Assembly: GCA_036971475.1 (NCBI GenBank)
Contig: JBAIZL010000003.1
Location: 83,762,595-83,826,594 of the forward strand
Direction: 5' to 3'
DNA from: Prosapia bicincta
Lineage: Eukaryota; Arthropoda; Insecta; Hemiptera; Cercopidae
Length of the DNA: 64,000 nt
The notes under the pieces were generated by a model that did no database searches, had not been told where the DNA came from, and saw nothing but the letters and a program-made list of their open reading frames with translations. Positions 20,371 through 33,160 of the stretch are shown piece after piece; positions within the stretch are counted from its first letter, which is position 1, and each line of letters opens with the position of its first letter. The position numbers and the translations under genes were made by a program.

Positions 20371-23300
20371 GCTAATTATAAAGTAAAGATATTCCTTGTT
20401 TAGGGAAGAGATAGATGTTGACTAGCAAAAAGGAAGTAAGATCTACGGCCTAAGTAGGACATACATTGTAGCTAATTATAAAGTACAGATATTTCTTGTT
20501 TAGGGAAGAGATACATGTTGACTAGCAAAAAGGCAGTAAGGGCTACGGCCTAAGTAGGACATACAATGTAGCTAATTAAAAGTAAAGATAGCTATTGTTT
20601 AGGGAAGAAATAGTTGTTGACTAGCAATAAGGAAGTGAGAGCTACGGCCTAAGTAGGACATGCATTGTAGCTAATTATAAAGTCAAGATAGTTATTATTT
20701 ATCGAAGTGATTGATGTTGACTAGCAAAAAGGAAGTAAGGGCTACGGCCTAAGTGGACATACATTGTAGCTAATCATAATGTAAACATATTTCTTGTTTA
20801 GGGAAGAGATAGATATTGACTAGCAAAAAGGAAGTAAGGGCTACGGCCTAAGTAGGACATACATTGTAGCTAATTATAAAGTCAAGATAGTTTTTGTTTA
20901 GGGAAGAGATAGATGTTGGCAAGCAATAAAGAAGTGAGAGCTATTGCCTAGGTAGGACATACATTGTAGCTAATTATAAAGTCAAGATAGTTATTGTTTA
21001 GGGAAGCGATAGATGTTGGCTAGCAAAAAGGAAGTAAGGGCTACGGCCTAAGTAGGACATACATTGTAGCTAATTATAAAGTAAAGATAGTTATTGTTTA
21101 GGGAAGAGATAGATGTTGCCTAGCAATAAAGAAGTGAGAGCTACTGCCTAAGTAGGACATACATTGTAGCTAATTATAAAGTAAAGATATTTCTTGTTTA
21201 GGGAAGGGATAGATGTTGACTAGCAAAAAGGAAGTAAGGGCTACGGCCTAAGTAGGACATACATTGTAGCTAATTATAAAGTCAAGATAGTTTTTGTTTA
21301 GGGAAAAGATAGATGTTGGCTAGCAATAAATAAGTGATAGCTACGGCCTAAGTAGGACATACATTGTAGCTAATTATAAAGTCAAGATAGTTATTGTTTA
21401 GGGAAGAGATAGATGTTGACTAGCAAAAAGGAAGTAAGGGCTACGGCCTAAGTAGGACATACATTGTAGCTAATTATAAAGTAAAGATATTCCTTGTTTA
21501 GGGAAGAGATAGATATTGACTAGCAAAAAGGAAATAAGGGCTACGGCCTAAGTAGGACATACATTGTAGCTAATTATAAAGTCAAGATAGTTATTGTTTA
21601 GGGAAAAGATAGATGTTGGCTAGCAATAAAGAAGTGATAGCTACGGCCTAAGTAGGACATACATTGTAGCTAATTATAAAGTCAAGATAGTTATTATTTA
21701 GGGAAGTGATTGATGTTGACTAGCAAAAAGGAAGTAAGGGCTACGGCCTAAGTAGGACATACATTGTAGCTAATTATAAAGTAAACATATTTCTTGTTTA
21801 GGGAAGAGATAGATATTGACTAGCAAAAAGGAAATAAGGGCTACGGCCTAAGTAGGACATACATTGTAGCTAATTATAAAGTCAAGATAGTTATTGTTTA
21901 GGGAAAAGATAGATGTTGGCTAGCAATAAATAAGTGATAGCTACGGCCTAAGTAGGACATACATTTTAGCTACCTATAAAGTCAAGATAGTTTATGTTTA
22001 GGGATAGATAGATGTTGACTAGCAAAAAGGATGTAAGATCTACGGCCTAAGTAGGACATACATTGTAGCTAATTATAAAGTAAAGATATTTCTTGTTTAG
22101 GGAAGAGATACATGTTGACTAGCAAAAAGGAAGTAAGGGCTACGGCCTAAGTAGGACATACATTTAGCTAATTAAAAAGTAAAGATAGCTATTGTTTAGG
22201 GAAGAAATAGTTGTTGACTAGCAATAAGGAAGTGAGAGCTACGGCCTAAGTAGGACATGCAATGTAGCTAATTATAAAGTCAAGATAGTTATTATTTAGG
22301 GAAGTGATTGATGTTGACTAGCAAAAAGGAAGTAAGAGCTACGGCCTAAGTGGACATACATTGTAGCTAATCATAAAGTAAACATATTTCTTGTTTAGGG
22401 AAGAGATAGATATTGACTAGCAAAAAGGAAGTAAGGGCTACGGCCTAAGTAGGACATACATTGTAGCTAATTATAAAGTCAAGATAGTTTTTGTTTAGGG
22501 AAGAGATAGATGTTGGCAAGCAATAAAGAAGTGAGAGCTATTGCCTAAGTAGGACATACATTTTAGCTAATTATAAAGTCAAGATAGTTATTGTTTAGGG
22601 AAGCGATAGATGTTGGCTAGCAAAAAGGAAGTAAGGGCTACGGCCTAAGTAGGACATACATTGTAGCTAATTATAAAGTAAAGATAGTTATTGTTTAGGG
22701 AAGAGATAGATGTTGCCTAGCAATAAAGAAACGAGAGCTACTGCCTAAGTAGGACATACATTGTAGCTAATTATAAAGTAAAGATATTTCTTGTTTAGGG
22801 AATAGATAGATATTCACTAGCAAAAAGGAAGTAAGGGCTACGGCCTAAGTAGGACATACATTGTAGCTAATCATAAAGTAAACATATTTCTTGTTTAGGG
22901 AAGAGATAGATATTGACTAGCAAAAAGGAAGTAAGGGCTACGGCCTAAGTAGGACATACATTGTAGCTAATTATAAAGTAAAGATAGTTTTTGTTTAGGG
23001 AAGAGATAGATGTTGGCAAGCAATAAAGAAGTGAGAGCTATTGCCTAAGTAGGACATACATTGTAGCTAATTATAAAGTCAAGATAGTTATTGTTTAGGG
23101 AAGCGATAGATGTTGGCTAGCAAAAAGAAAGTAAGGGCTACGGCCTAAGTAGGACATGAATTGTAGCTAATTATAAAGTAAAGATAGTTATTATTTAGGG
23201 AAGTGATTGATGTTGACTAGCAAAAAGGAAGTAAGGGCTACGGCTTAAGTAGGACATACATTGTAGCTAATTATAAAGTAAACATATTTCTTGTTTAGGG

Positions 23301-24662
23301 AAGAGATAGATATTGACCAGCAAAATGGAAGTAAGGGCTACGGCCTAAGTAGGACATACATTGTAGCTAATTATAAAGTAAAGATATTTCTTGTTTAGGG
23401 AAGAGATAGATATTCACTAGCAAAAAGGAAGTAAGGGCTACGGCCTAAGTAGGACATACATTGTAGCTAATTATAAAGTCAAGATAGTTATTGTTTAGGG
23501 AAGAAATAGATGTTGGCTAGCAATAAAGAAGTGAGAGCTACTGCCTAAGTAGGACATACATTGTAGCTAATTATAAAGTCAAGATAGTTATTATTTAGGG
23601 AAGTGATTGATGTTGACTAGCAAAAAGGAAGTAACGGCTACGACCTAAGTAGGACATACATTGTAGCTAATTATAAAGTCAAGATAGTTATTGTTTAGGG
23701 AAGAGATAGATGTTGGCTTGCAATAAAGAAGTGAGAGCTACTGCCTAAGTAGGACATACATTGTAGCTATTTATAAAGTCAAGATAGTTATTATTTAGGG
23801 AAGTGATTGATGTTGACTAGCTAAAGGAAGTAAGGGCTACGGCCTAGGTAGGACATACATTGTAGCTAATTATAAAGTAAAGATATTTCTTGTTTAGGGA
23901 AGAGATAGATATTGACTAGCAAAAAGGAAGTAAGGGCTACGGCCTAAGTAGGACATACATTGTAGCTAATTATAAAGTAAACATATTTCTTGTTTAGGGA
24001 AGAGATAGATATTGACTAGCAAAATGGAAGTAAGGTCTACGGCCTAAGTAGGACATACATTGTAGCTAATTATAAAGTAAAGATATTTCTTGTTTAGGAA
24101 GAGATAGATATTCACTAGCAAAAAGGAAGTAAGGGCTACGGCCTAAGTAGGACATACATTGTAGCTAATTAAAAAGTAAAGATAGCTATTGTTTAGGGAA
24201 GAAATAGTTGTTGACTAGCAATAAGGAAGTGAGAGCTACGGCCTAAGTAGGACATGCATTGTAGCTAATCATAAAGTAAACATATTTCTTGATTAGGGAA
24301 GATATAGATATTGACTAGCAAAAAGGAAGTAAGGGCTACGGCCTAAGTAATACATACATTGTAGCTAATTATAAAGTCAAGATAGTTATTGTTTAGGGAA
24401 GCGATAGATGTTGGCTAGAAAAAAGGAAGTAAGGGCTACGGCCTAAGTTGGACATGAATTGTAGCTAATTATAAAGTAAAGATAGTTATTATTTAGGGAA
24501 GTGATTGATGTTGACTAGCAAAAAGGAAGTAAGGGCTACGGCCTAAGTAGGACATACATTGTAGCTAATTATAAAGTAAACATATTTCTTGTTTAGGGAA
24601 GAGATAGATATTGACTAGCAAAATGGAAGTAAGGGCTACGGCCTAAGTAGGACATACATTGT
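20370..24662 (+). repeat. 43-monomer HOR (4293 bp), copy 1
   Basis: The unit starts with the TCCTTG/AGATCT class A monomer. Private marks shared with copy 2 at plus 4293: AAGTACAGATAT (20482), GGCAGTAAGG (20533), AATTAAAAGTAAAG (1-bp deletion, near 20577), AATCATAATGTAAAC, GGGATAGATAGATG (1-bp deletion, near 22002), CATTTAGCTAATTAAAAAG (near 22162), GAAACGAGAGC (near 22729), TAGCTAAAGGAAG (1-bp deletion, near 23820), GGTCTACGG (near 24034) and TTTAGGAAGAG (1-bp deletion, near 24092). The accumulated deletions explain 4293 rather than 4300 bp. Private differences include GGATGTAAGATC near 22028 and AAGTAATACATAC near 24346. Confidence 0.92.
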
Positions 24663-27600
24663 AGCTAATTATAAAGTAAAGATATTCCTTGTTTAGGGAA
24701 GAGATAGATGTTGACTAGCAAAAAGGAAGTAAGATCTACGGCCTAAGTAGGACATACATTGTAGCTAATTATAAAGTACAGATATTTCTTGTTTAGGGAA
24801 GAGATACATGTTGACTAGCAAAAAGGCAGTAAGGGCTACGGCCTAAGTAGGACATACAATGTAGCTAATTAAAAGTAAAGATAGCTATTGTTTAGGGAAG
24901 AAATAGTTGTTGACTAGCAATAAGGAAGTGAGAGCTACGGCCTAAGTAGGACATGCATTGTAGCTAATTATAAAGTCAAGATAGTTATTATTTATCGAAG
25001 TGATTGATGTTGACTAGCAAAAAGGAAGTAAGGGCTACGGCCTAAGTGGACATACATTGTAGCTAATCATAATGTAAACATATTTCTTGTTTAGGGAAGA
25101 GATAGATATTGACTAGCAAAAAGGAAGTAAGGGCTACGGCCTAAGTAGGACATACATTGTAGCTAATTATAAAGTCAAGATAGTTTTTGTTTAGGGAAGA
25201 GATAGATGTTGGCAAGCAATAAAGAAGTGAGAGCTATTGCCTAGGTAGGACATACATTGTAGCTAATTATAAAGTCAAGATAGTTATTGTTTAGGGAAGC
25301 GATAGATGTTGGCTAGCAAAAAGGAAGTAAGGGCTACGGCCTAAGTAGGACATACATTGTAGCTAATTATAAAGTAAAGATAGTTATTGTTTAGGGAAGA
25401 GATAGATGTTGCCTAGCAATAAAGAAGTGAGAGCTACTGCCTAAGTAGGACATACATTGTAGCTAATTATAAAGTAAAGATATTTCTTGTTTAGGGAAGG
25501 GATAGATGTTGACTAGCAAAAAGGAAGTAAGGGCTACGGCCTAAGTAGGACATACATTGTAGCTAATTATAAAGTCAAGATAGTTTTTGTTTAGGGAAAA
25601 GATAGATGTTGGCTAGCAATAAATAAGTGATAGCTACGGCCTAAGTAGGACATACATTGTAGCTAATTATAAAGTCAAGATAGTTATTGTTTAGGGAAGA
25701 GATAGATGTTGACTAGCAAAAAGGAAGTAAGGGCTACGGCCTAAGTAGGACATACATTGTAGCTAATTATAAAGTAAAGATATTCCTTGTTTAGGGAAGA
25801 GATAGATATTGACTAGCAAAAAGGAAATAAGGGCTACGGCCTAAGTAGGACATACATTGTAGCTAATTATAAAGTCAAGATAGTTATTGTTTAGGGAAAA
25901 GATAGATGTTGGCTAGCAATAAAGAAGTGATAGCTACGGCCTAAGTAGGACATACATTGTAGCTAATTATAAAGTCAAGATAGTTATTATTTAGGGAAGT
26001 GATTGATGTTGACTAGCAAAAAGGAAGTAAGGGCTACGGCCTAAGTAGGACATACATTGTAGCTAATTATAAAGTAAACATATTTCTTGTTTAGGGAAGA
26101 GATAGATATTGACTAGCAAAAAGGAAATAAGGGCTACGGCCTAAGTAGGACATACATTGTAGCTAATTATAAAGTCAAGATAGTTATTGTTTAGGGAAAA
26201 GATAGATGTTGGCTAGCAATAAATAAGTGATAGCTACGGCCTAAGTAGGACATACATTTTAGCTACCTATAAAGTCAAGATAGTTTATGTTTAGGGATAG
26301 ATAGATGTTGACTAGCAAAAAGGAAGTAAGATCTACGGCCTAAGTAGGACATACATTGTAGCTAATTATAAAGTAAAGATATTTCTTGTTTAGGGAAGAG
26401 ATACATGTTGACTAGCAAAAAGGAAGTAAGGGCTACGGCCTAAGTAGGACATACATTTAGCTAATTAAAAAGTAAAGATAGCTATTGTTTAGGGAAGAAA
26501 TAGTTGTTGACTAGCAATAAGGAAGTGAGAGCTACGGCCTAAGTAGGACATGCAATGTAGCTAATTATAAAGTCAAGATAGTTATTATTTAGGGAAGTGA
26601 TTGATGTTGACTAGCAAAAAGGAAGTAAGAGCTACGGCCTAAGTGGACATACATTGTAGCTAATCATAAAGTAAACATATTTCTTGTTTAGGGAAGAGAT
26701 AGATATTGACTAGCAAAAAGGAAGTAAGGGCTACGGCCTAAGTAGGACATACATTGTAGCTAATTATAAAGTCAAGATAGTTTTTGTTTAGGGAAGAGAT
26801 AGATGTTGGCAAGCAATAAAGAAGTGAGAGCTATTGCCTAAGTAGGACATACATTTTAGCTAATTATAAAGTCAAGATAGTTATTGTTTAGGGAAGCGAT
26901 AGATGTTGGCTAGCAAAAAGGAAGTAAGGGCTACGGCCTAAGTAGGACATACATTGTAGCTAATTATAAAGTAAAGATAGTTATTGTTTAGGGAAGAGAT
27001 AGATGTTGCCTAGCAATAAAGAAACGAGAGCTACTGCCTAAGTAGGACATACATTGTAGCTAATTATAAAGTAAAGATATTTCTTGTTTAGGGAATAGAT
27101 AGATATTCACTAGCAAAAAGGAAGTAAGGGCTACGGCCTAAGTAGGACATACATTGTAGCTAATCATAAAGTAAACATATTTCTTGTTTAGGGAAGAGAT
27201 AGATATTGACTAGCAAAAAGGAAGTAAGGGCTACGGCCTAAGTAGGACATACATTGTAGCTAATTATAAAGTAAAGATAGTTTTTGTTTAGGGAAGAGAT
27301 AGATGTTGGCAAGCAATAAAGAAGTGAGAGCTATTGCCTAAGTAGGACATACATTGTAGCTAATTATAAAGTCAAGATAGTTATTGTTTAGGGAAGCGAT
27401 AGATGTTGGCTAGCAAAAAGAAAGTAAGGGCTACGGCCTAAGTAGGACATGAATTGTAGCTAATTATAAAGTAAAGATAGTTATTATTTAGGGAAGTGAT
27501 TGATGTTGACTAGCAAAAAGGAAGTAAGGGCTACGGCTTAAGTAGGACATACATTGTAGCTAATTATAAAGTAAACATATTTCTTGTTTAGGGAAGAGAT

Positions 27601-28955
27601 AGATATTGACCAGCAAAATGGAAGTAAGGGCTACGGCCTAAGTAGGACATACATTGTAGCTAATTATAAAGTAAAGATATTTCTTGTTTAGGGAAGAGAT
27701 AGATATTCACTAGCAAAAAGGAAGTAAGGGCTACGGCCTAAGTAGGACATACATTGTAGCTAATTATAAAGTCAAGATAGTTATTGTTTAGGGAAGAAAT
27801 AGATGTTGGCTAGCAATAAAGAAGTGAGAGCTACTGCCTAAGTAGGACATACATTGTAGCTAATTATAAAGTCAAGATAGTTATTATTTAGGGAAGTGAT
27901 TGATGTTGACTAGCAAAAAGGAAGTAACGGCTACGACCTAAGTAGGACATACATTGTAGCTAATTATAAAGTCAAGATAGTTATTGTTTAGGGAAGAGAT
28001 AGATGTTGGCTTGCAATAAAGAAGTGAGAGCTACTGCCTAAGTAGGACATACATTGTAGCTATTTATAAAGTCAAGATAGTTATTATTTAGGGAAGTGAT
28101 TGATGTTGACTAGCTAAAGGAAGTAAGGGCTACGGCCTAGGTAGGACATACATTGTAGCTAATTATAAAGTAAAGATATTTCTTGTTTAGGGAAGAGATA
28201 GATATTGACTAGCAAAAAGGAAGTAAGGGCTACGGCCTAAGTAGGACATACATTGTAGCTAATTATAAAGTAAACATATTTCTTGTTTAGGGAAGAGATA
28301 GATATTGACTAGCAAAATGGAAGTAAGGTCTACGGCCTAAGTAGGACATACATTGTAGCTAATTATAAAGTAAAGATATTTCTTGTTTAGGAAGAGATAG
28401 ATATTCACTAGCAAAAAGGAAGTAAGGGCTACGGCCTAAGTAGGACATACATTGTAGCTAATTAAAAAGTAAAGATAGCTATTGTTTAGGGAAGAAATAG
28501 TTGTTGACTAGCAATAAGGAAGTGAGAGCTACGGCCTAAGTAGGACATGCATTGTAGCTAATCATAAAGTAAACATATTTCTTGATTAGGGAAGATATAG
28601 ATATTGACTAGCAAAAAGGAAGTAAGGGCTACGGCCTAAGTAGGACATACATTGTAGCTAATTATAAAGTCAAGATAGTTATTGTTTAGGGAAGCGATAG
28701 ATGTTGGCTAGAAAAAAGGAAGTAAGGGCTACGGCCTAAGTTGGACATGAATTGTAGCTAATTATAAAGTAAAGATAGTTATTATTTAGGGAAGTGATTG
28801 ATGTTGACTAGCAAAAAGGAAGTAAGGGCTACGGCCTAAGTAGGACATACATTGTAGCTAATTATAAAGTAAACATATTTCTTGTTTAGGGAAGAGATAG
28901 ATATTGACTAGCAAAATGGAAGTAAGGGCTACGGCCTAAGTAGGACATACATTGT
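24663..28955 (+). repeat. 43-monomer HOR (4293 bp), copy 2
   Basis: This is near-exact tandem copy of 20370-24662 with the same series of point changes and 1-bp deletions. I found only a few differences, so identity appears above 99.8%. It ends at the AAAATGG class A near 28916. The array then resumes at a GGGAAGGGATAG monomer homologous to one about 830 bp inside the unit (21197, 25490), so the next unit is a shifted start rather than a third full copy. Confidence 0.91.
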
Positions 28956-31898
28956 AGCTAATTATAAAGTAAAGATATTTCTTGTTTAGGGAAGGGATAG
29001 ATGTTGACTAGCAAAAAGGAAGTAAGGGCTACGGCCTAAGTAGGACATACATTGTAGCTAATTATAAAGTCAAGATAGTTATTGTTTAGGGAAAAGATAG
29101 ATGTTGGCTAGCAATAAATAAGTGATAGCTACGGCCTAATTAGGACATACATTGTAGCTAATTATAAAGTCAAGATAGTTATTGTTTAGGGAAGAGATAG
29201 ATGTTGACTAGCAAAAAGGAAGTAAGGGCTACGGCCTAAGTAGGACATACATTGTAGCTAATTATAAAGTAAAGATATTCCTTGTTTAGGGAAGAGATAG
29301 ATATTGACTAGCAAAAAGGAAATAAGGGCTACGGCCTAAGTAGGACATACATTGTAGCTAATTATAAAGTCAAGATAGTTATTGTTTAGGGAAAAGATAG
29401 ATGTTGGCTAGCAATAAAGAAGTGATAGCTACGGCCTAAGTAGGACATACATTGTAGCTAATTATAAAGTCAAGATAGTTATTATTTAGGGAAGTGATTG
29501 ATGTTGACTAGCAAAGAGGAAGTAAGGGCTACGGCCTAAGTAGGACATACATTGTAGCTAATTATAAAGTAAACATATTTCTTATTTAGGGAAGAGATAG
29601 ATATTGACTAGCAAAAAGGAAATAAGGGCTACGGCCTAAGTAGGACATACATTGTAGCTAATTATAAAGTCAAGATAGTTATTGTTTAGGGAAAAGATAG
29701 ATGTTGGCTAGCAATAAATAAGTGATAGCTACGGCCTAAGTAGGACATACATTTTAGCTAATTATAAAGTCAAGATAGTTATTGTTTAGGGAAGCGATAG
29801 ATGTTGGCTAGCAAAAAGGAAGTAAGGGCTACGGCCTAAGTAGGACATACATTGTAGCTAATTAAAAAGTAAAGATATTCCTTGTTTAGGGAAGAGATAG
29901 ATGTTGACTAGCAAAAAGGAAGTAAGATCTACGGCCTAAGTAGGACATACATTGTAGCTAATTATAAAGTAAAGATATTTCTTGTTTAGGGAAGAGATAC
30001 ATGTTGACTAGCAAAAAGGAAGTAAGGGCTACGGCCTAAGTAGGACATACATTTAGCTAATTAAAAAGTAAAGATAGCTATTGTTTAGGGAAGAAATAGT
30101 TGTTGACTAGCAATAAGGAAGTGAGAGCTACGGTCTAAGTAGGACATGCAATGTAGCTAATTATAAAGTCAAGATAGTTATTATTTAGGGAAGTGATTGA
30201 TGTTGACTAGCAAAAAGGAAGTAAGAGCTACGGCGTAAGTGGACATACATTGTAGCTAATCATAAAGTAAACATATTTCTTGTTTAGGGAAGAGATAGAT
30301 ATTGACTAGCAAAAAGGAAGTAAGGGCTACGGCCTAAATAGGACATACATTGTAGCTAATTATAAAGTCAAGATAGTTTTTGTTTAGGGAAGAGATAGAT
30401 GTTGGCAAGCAATAAAGAAGTGAGAGCTATTGCCTAAGTAGGACATACATTTTAGCTAATTATAAAGTCAAGATAGTTATTGTTTAGGGAAGCGATAGAT
30501 GTTGGCTAGCAAAAAGGAAGTAAGGGCTACGGCCTAAGTAGGACATATATTGTAGCTAATTATAAAGTAAAGATAGTTATTGTTTAGGGAAGAGATAGAA
30601 GTTGCCTAGCAATAAAGAAATGAGAGCTACTGCCTAAGTAGGACATACATTGTAGCTAATTATAAAGTAAAGATATTTCTTGTTTAGGGAAGAGATAGAT
30701 ATTCACTAGCAAAAAGGAAGTAAGGGCTACGGCCTAAGTAGGACATACATTGTAGCTAATTATAAAGTAAAGATATTTCTTGTTTAGGGAAGAGATAGAT
30801 ATTGACTAGCAAAAAGGAAGTAAGGGCTACGGCCTAAGTAGGACATACATTGTAGCTAATTATAAAGTCAAGATAGTTATTGTTTAGGGAAAAGATAGAT
30901 GTTGGCTAGCAATAAGGAAGTGATAGCTACGGCCTAAGTAGGACATACATTGTAGCTAATTATAAAGTCAAGATAGTTATTGTTTAGGGAAGCGATAGAT
31001 GTTGGCTAGCAAAAAGAAAGTAAGGGCTACGGCCTAAGTAGGACATGAATTGTAGCTAATTATAAAGTAAAGATAGTTATTATTTAGGGAAGTGATTGAT
31101 GTTGACTAGCAAAAAGGAAGTAAGGGCTACGGCCTAAGTAGGACATACGTTGTAGCTAATTATAAAGTAAACATATTTCTTGTTTAGGGAAGAGATAGAT
31201 ATTGACTAGCAAAATGGAAGTAAGGGCTACGGCCTAAGTAGGACATTTATTGTAGCTAATTATAAAGTAAAGATATTTCTTGTTTAGGGAAGAGATAGAT
31301 ATTCACTAGCAAAAAGGAAGTAAGGGCTACGGCCTAAGTAGGACATACATTGTAGCTAATTATAAAGTAAACATATTTCTTGTTTAGGGAAGAGATAGAT
31401 ATTGACTAGCAAAAAGGAAATAAGGGCTACGGCCTAAGTAGGACATACATTGTAGCTAATTATAAAGTCAAGATAGTTATTGTTTAGGGAAAAGATAGAT
31501 GTTGGCTAGCAATAAAGAAGTGATAGCTACGGCCTAAGTAGGACATACATTGTAGCTAATTATAAAGTCAAGATAGTTATTGTTTAGGGAAGAGATAGAT
31601 GTTGACTAGCAAAAAGGAAGTAAGGGCTACGGCCTAAGTAGGACATACATTGTAGCTAATTATAAAGTAAAGATATTCCTTGTTTAGGGAAGAGATAGAT
31701 GTTGACTAGCAAAAAGGAAATAAGATCTACGGCCTAAGTAGGACATACATTGTAGCTAATTATAAAGTAAAGATATTTCTTGTTTAGGGAAGAGATACAT
31801 GTTGACTAGCAAAAAGGAAGTAAGGGCTACGGCCTAAGTAGGACATACATTGTAGCTAATTAAAAAGTAAAGACAGCTATTGTTTAGGGAAGAAATAG

Positions 31899-33096
31899 TT
31901 GTTGACTAGCAATAAGGAAGTGAGAGCTACGGCCTAAGTAGGACATGCATTGTAGCTAATTATAAAGTCATGATAGTTATTATTTATCGAAGTGATTGAT
32001 GTTGACTAGCAAAAAGGAAGTAAGGGCTACGGCCTAAGTGGACATACATTGTAGCTAATCATAAAGTAAACATATTTCTTGTTTAGGGAAGAGATAGATA
32101 TTGACTAGCAAAAAGGAAGTAAGGGCTACGGCCTAAGTAGGACATACATTGTAGCTAATTATAAAGTCAAGATAGTTTTTGTTTAGGGAAGAGATAGATG
32201 TTGGCAAGCAATAAAGAAGTGAGAGCTATTGCCTAAGTAGGACATACATTGTAGCTAATTATAAAGTCAAGATAGTTATTGTTTAGGGAAGCGATAGATG
32301 TTGGCTAGCAAAAAGGAAGTAAGGGCTACGGCCTAAGTAGGACATACATTGTAGCTAATTATAAAGTAAAGATAGTTATTGTTTAGGGAAGAGATAGATG
32401 TTGCCTAGCAATAAAGAAGTGAGAGCTACTGCCTAAGTAGGACATACATTGTAGCTAATTATAAAGTAAAGATATTTCTTGTTTAGGGAAGAGATAGTTG
32501 TTGACTAGCAATAAGAAAGTGAGAGCTACGGCCTAAGTAGGACATGCATTGTAGCTAATTATAAAGTCAGGATAGTTATTATTTATCGAAGTGATTGATG
32601 TTGACTAGCAAAAAGGAAGTAAGGGCTACGGCCTAAGTGGACATACATTGTAGCTAATCATAATGTAAACATATTTCTTGTTTAGGGAAGAGATAGATAT
32701 TGACTAGCAAAAAGGAAGTAAGGGCTACGGCCTAAGTAGGACATACATTGTAGCTAATTATAAAGTCAAGATAGTTTTTGTTTAGGGAAGAGATAGATGT
32801 TGGCAAGCAATAAAGAAGTGAGAGCTATTGCCTAAGTAGGACATACATTGTAGCTAATTATAAAGTCAAGATAGTTATTGTTTAGGGAAGCGATAGATGT
32901 TGGCTAGCAAAAAGGAAGTAAGGGCTACGGCCTAAGTAGGACATACATTGTAGCTAATTATAAAGTAAAGATAGTTATTGTTTAGGGAAGAGATAGATGT
33001 TGCCTAGCAATAAAGAAGTGAGAGCTACTGCCTAAGTAGGACATACATTGTAGCTAATTATAAAGTAAAGATATTTCTTGTTTAGGGAAGAGATAG
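31899..33096 (+). repeat. 599-bp (6-monomer) tandem duplication
   Basis: The series right half of class D, CATGCATTG, TTATTTATCGAAG class C, 99-bp AAGTGGACAT monomer, class A, TTTTTG...GGCAAGC class B, GCGATAG monomer, GCCTAG class B and start of class A is present at 31899-32497 and again at 32498-33096. Its period is 599 bp because one monomer is 99 bp long. Small differences (AATCATAAAG against AATCATAATG, GTCATGATAG against GTCAGGATAG, AAGGAAG against AAGAAAG) show some divergence since the event. Confidence 0.85.
32476..32575 (+). repeat. Crossover-junction monomer, class A joined to class D
   Basis: Left of the switch the monomer is class A (GATATTTCTTGTTTAGGGAA then GAGATAG). To the right it is class D (TTGTTGACTAGCAATAAG then GAGAGCTACGG and CATGCATTG). 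The class A G at 32493 and the class D T at 32498 confine the breakpoint to about 5 bp. It is the junction of the 599-bp duplication, and the exchange kept the 100-bp register exactly. Confidence 0.85.
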
Positions 33097-33160
33097 ATGT
33101 TGACTAGCAAAAAGGAAGTAAGGGCTACGGCCTAAGTAGGACATACATTGTAGCTAATTA

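Larger units (their letters stand above)
28956..33160 (+). repeat. 42-monomer HOR family (4196 bp), copy 1
   Basis: The unit opens with GGGAAGGGATAG class A (28991), then GGGAAAAGATAG...AATAAATAAG class B. Marks shared with copy 2 at about plus 4196: GCAAAGAGGAAG (29512 and 33708), CATTTAGCTAA before class D, GGCGTAAGTGGACAT (30235 and 34431), and AAAGACAGC class D (31874 and 36669, offset 4795). Private marks include CCTAATTAGG near 29137, GGTCTAAG near 30133, GACATACGTTG near 31147 and GACATTTATTG near 31245. This copy holds an internal 599-bp duplication at 31.9-33.1 kb, while copy 2 holds an extra 600 bp elsewhere, so the total lengths agree. Confidence 0.85.
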
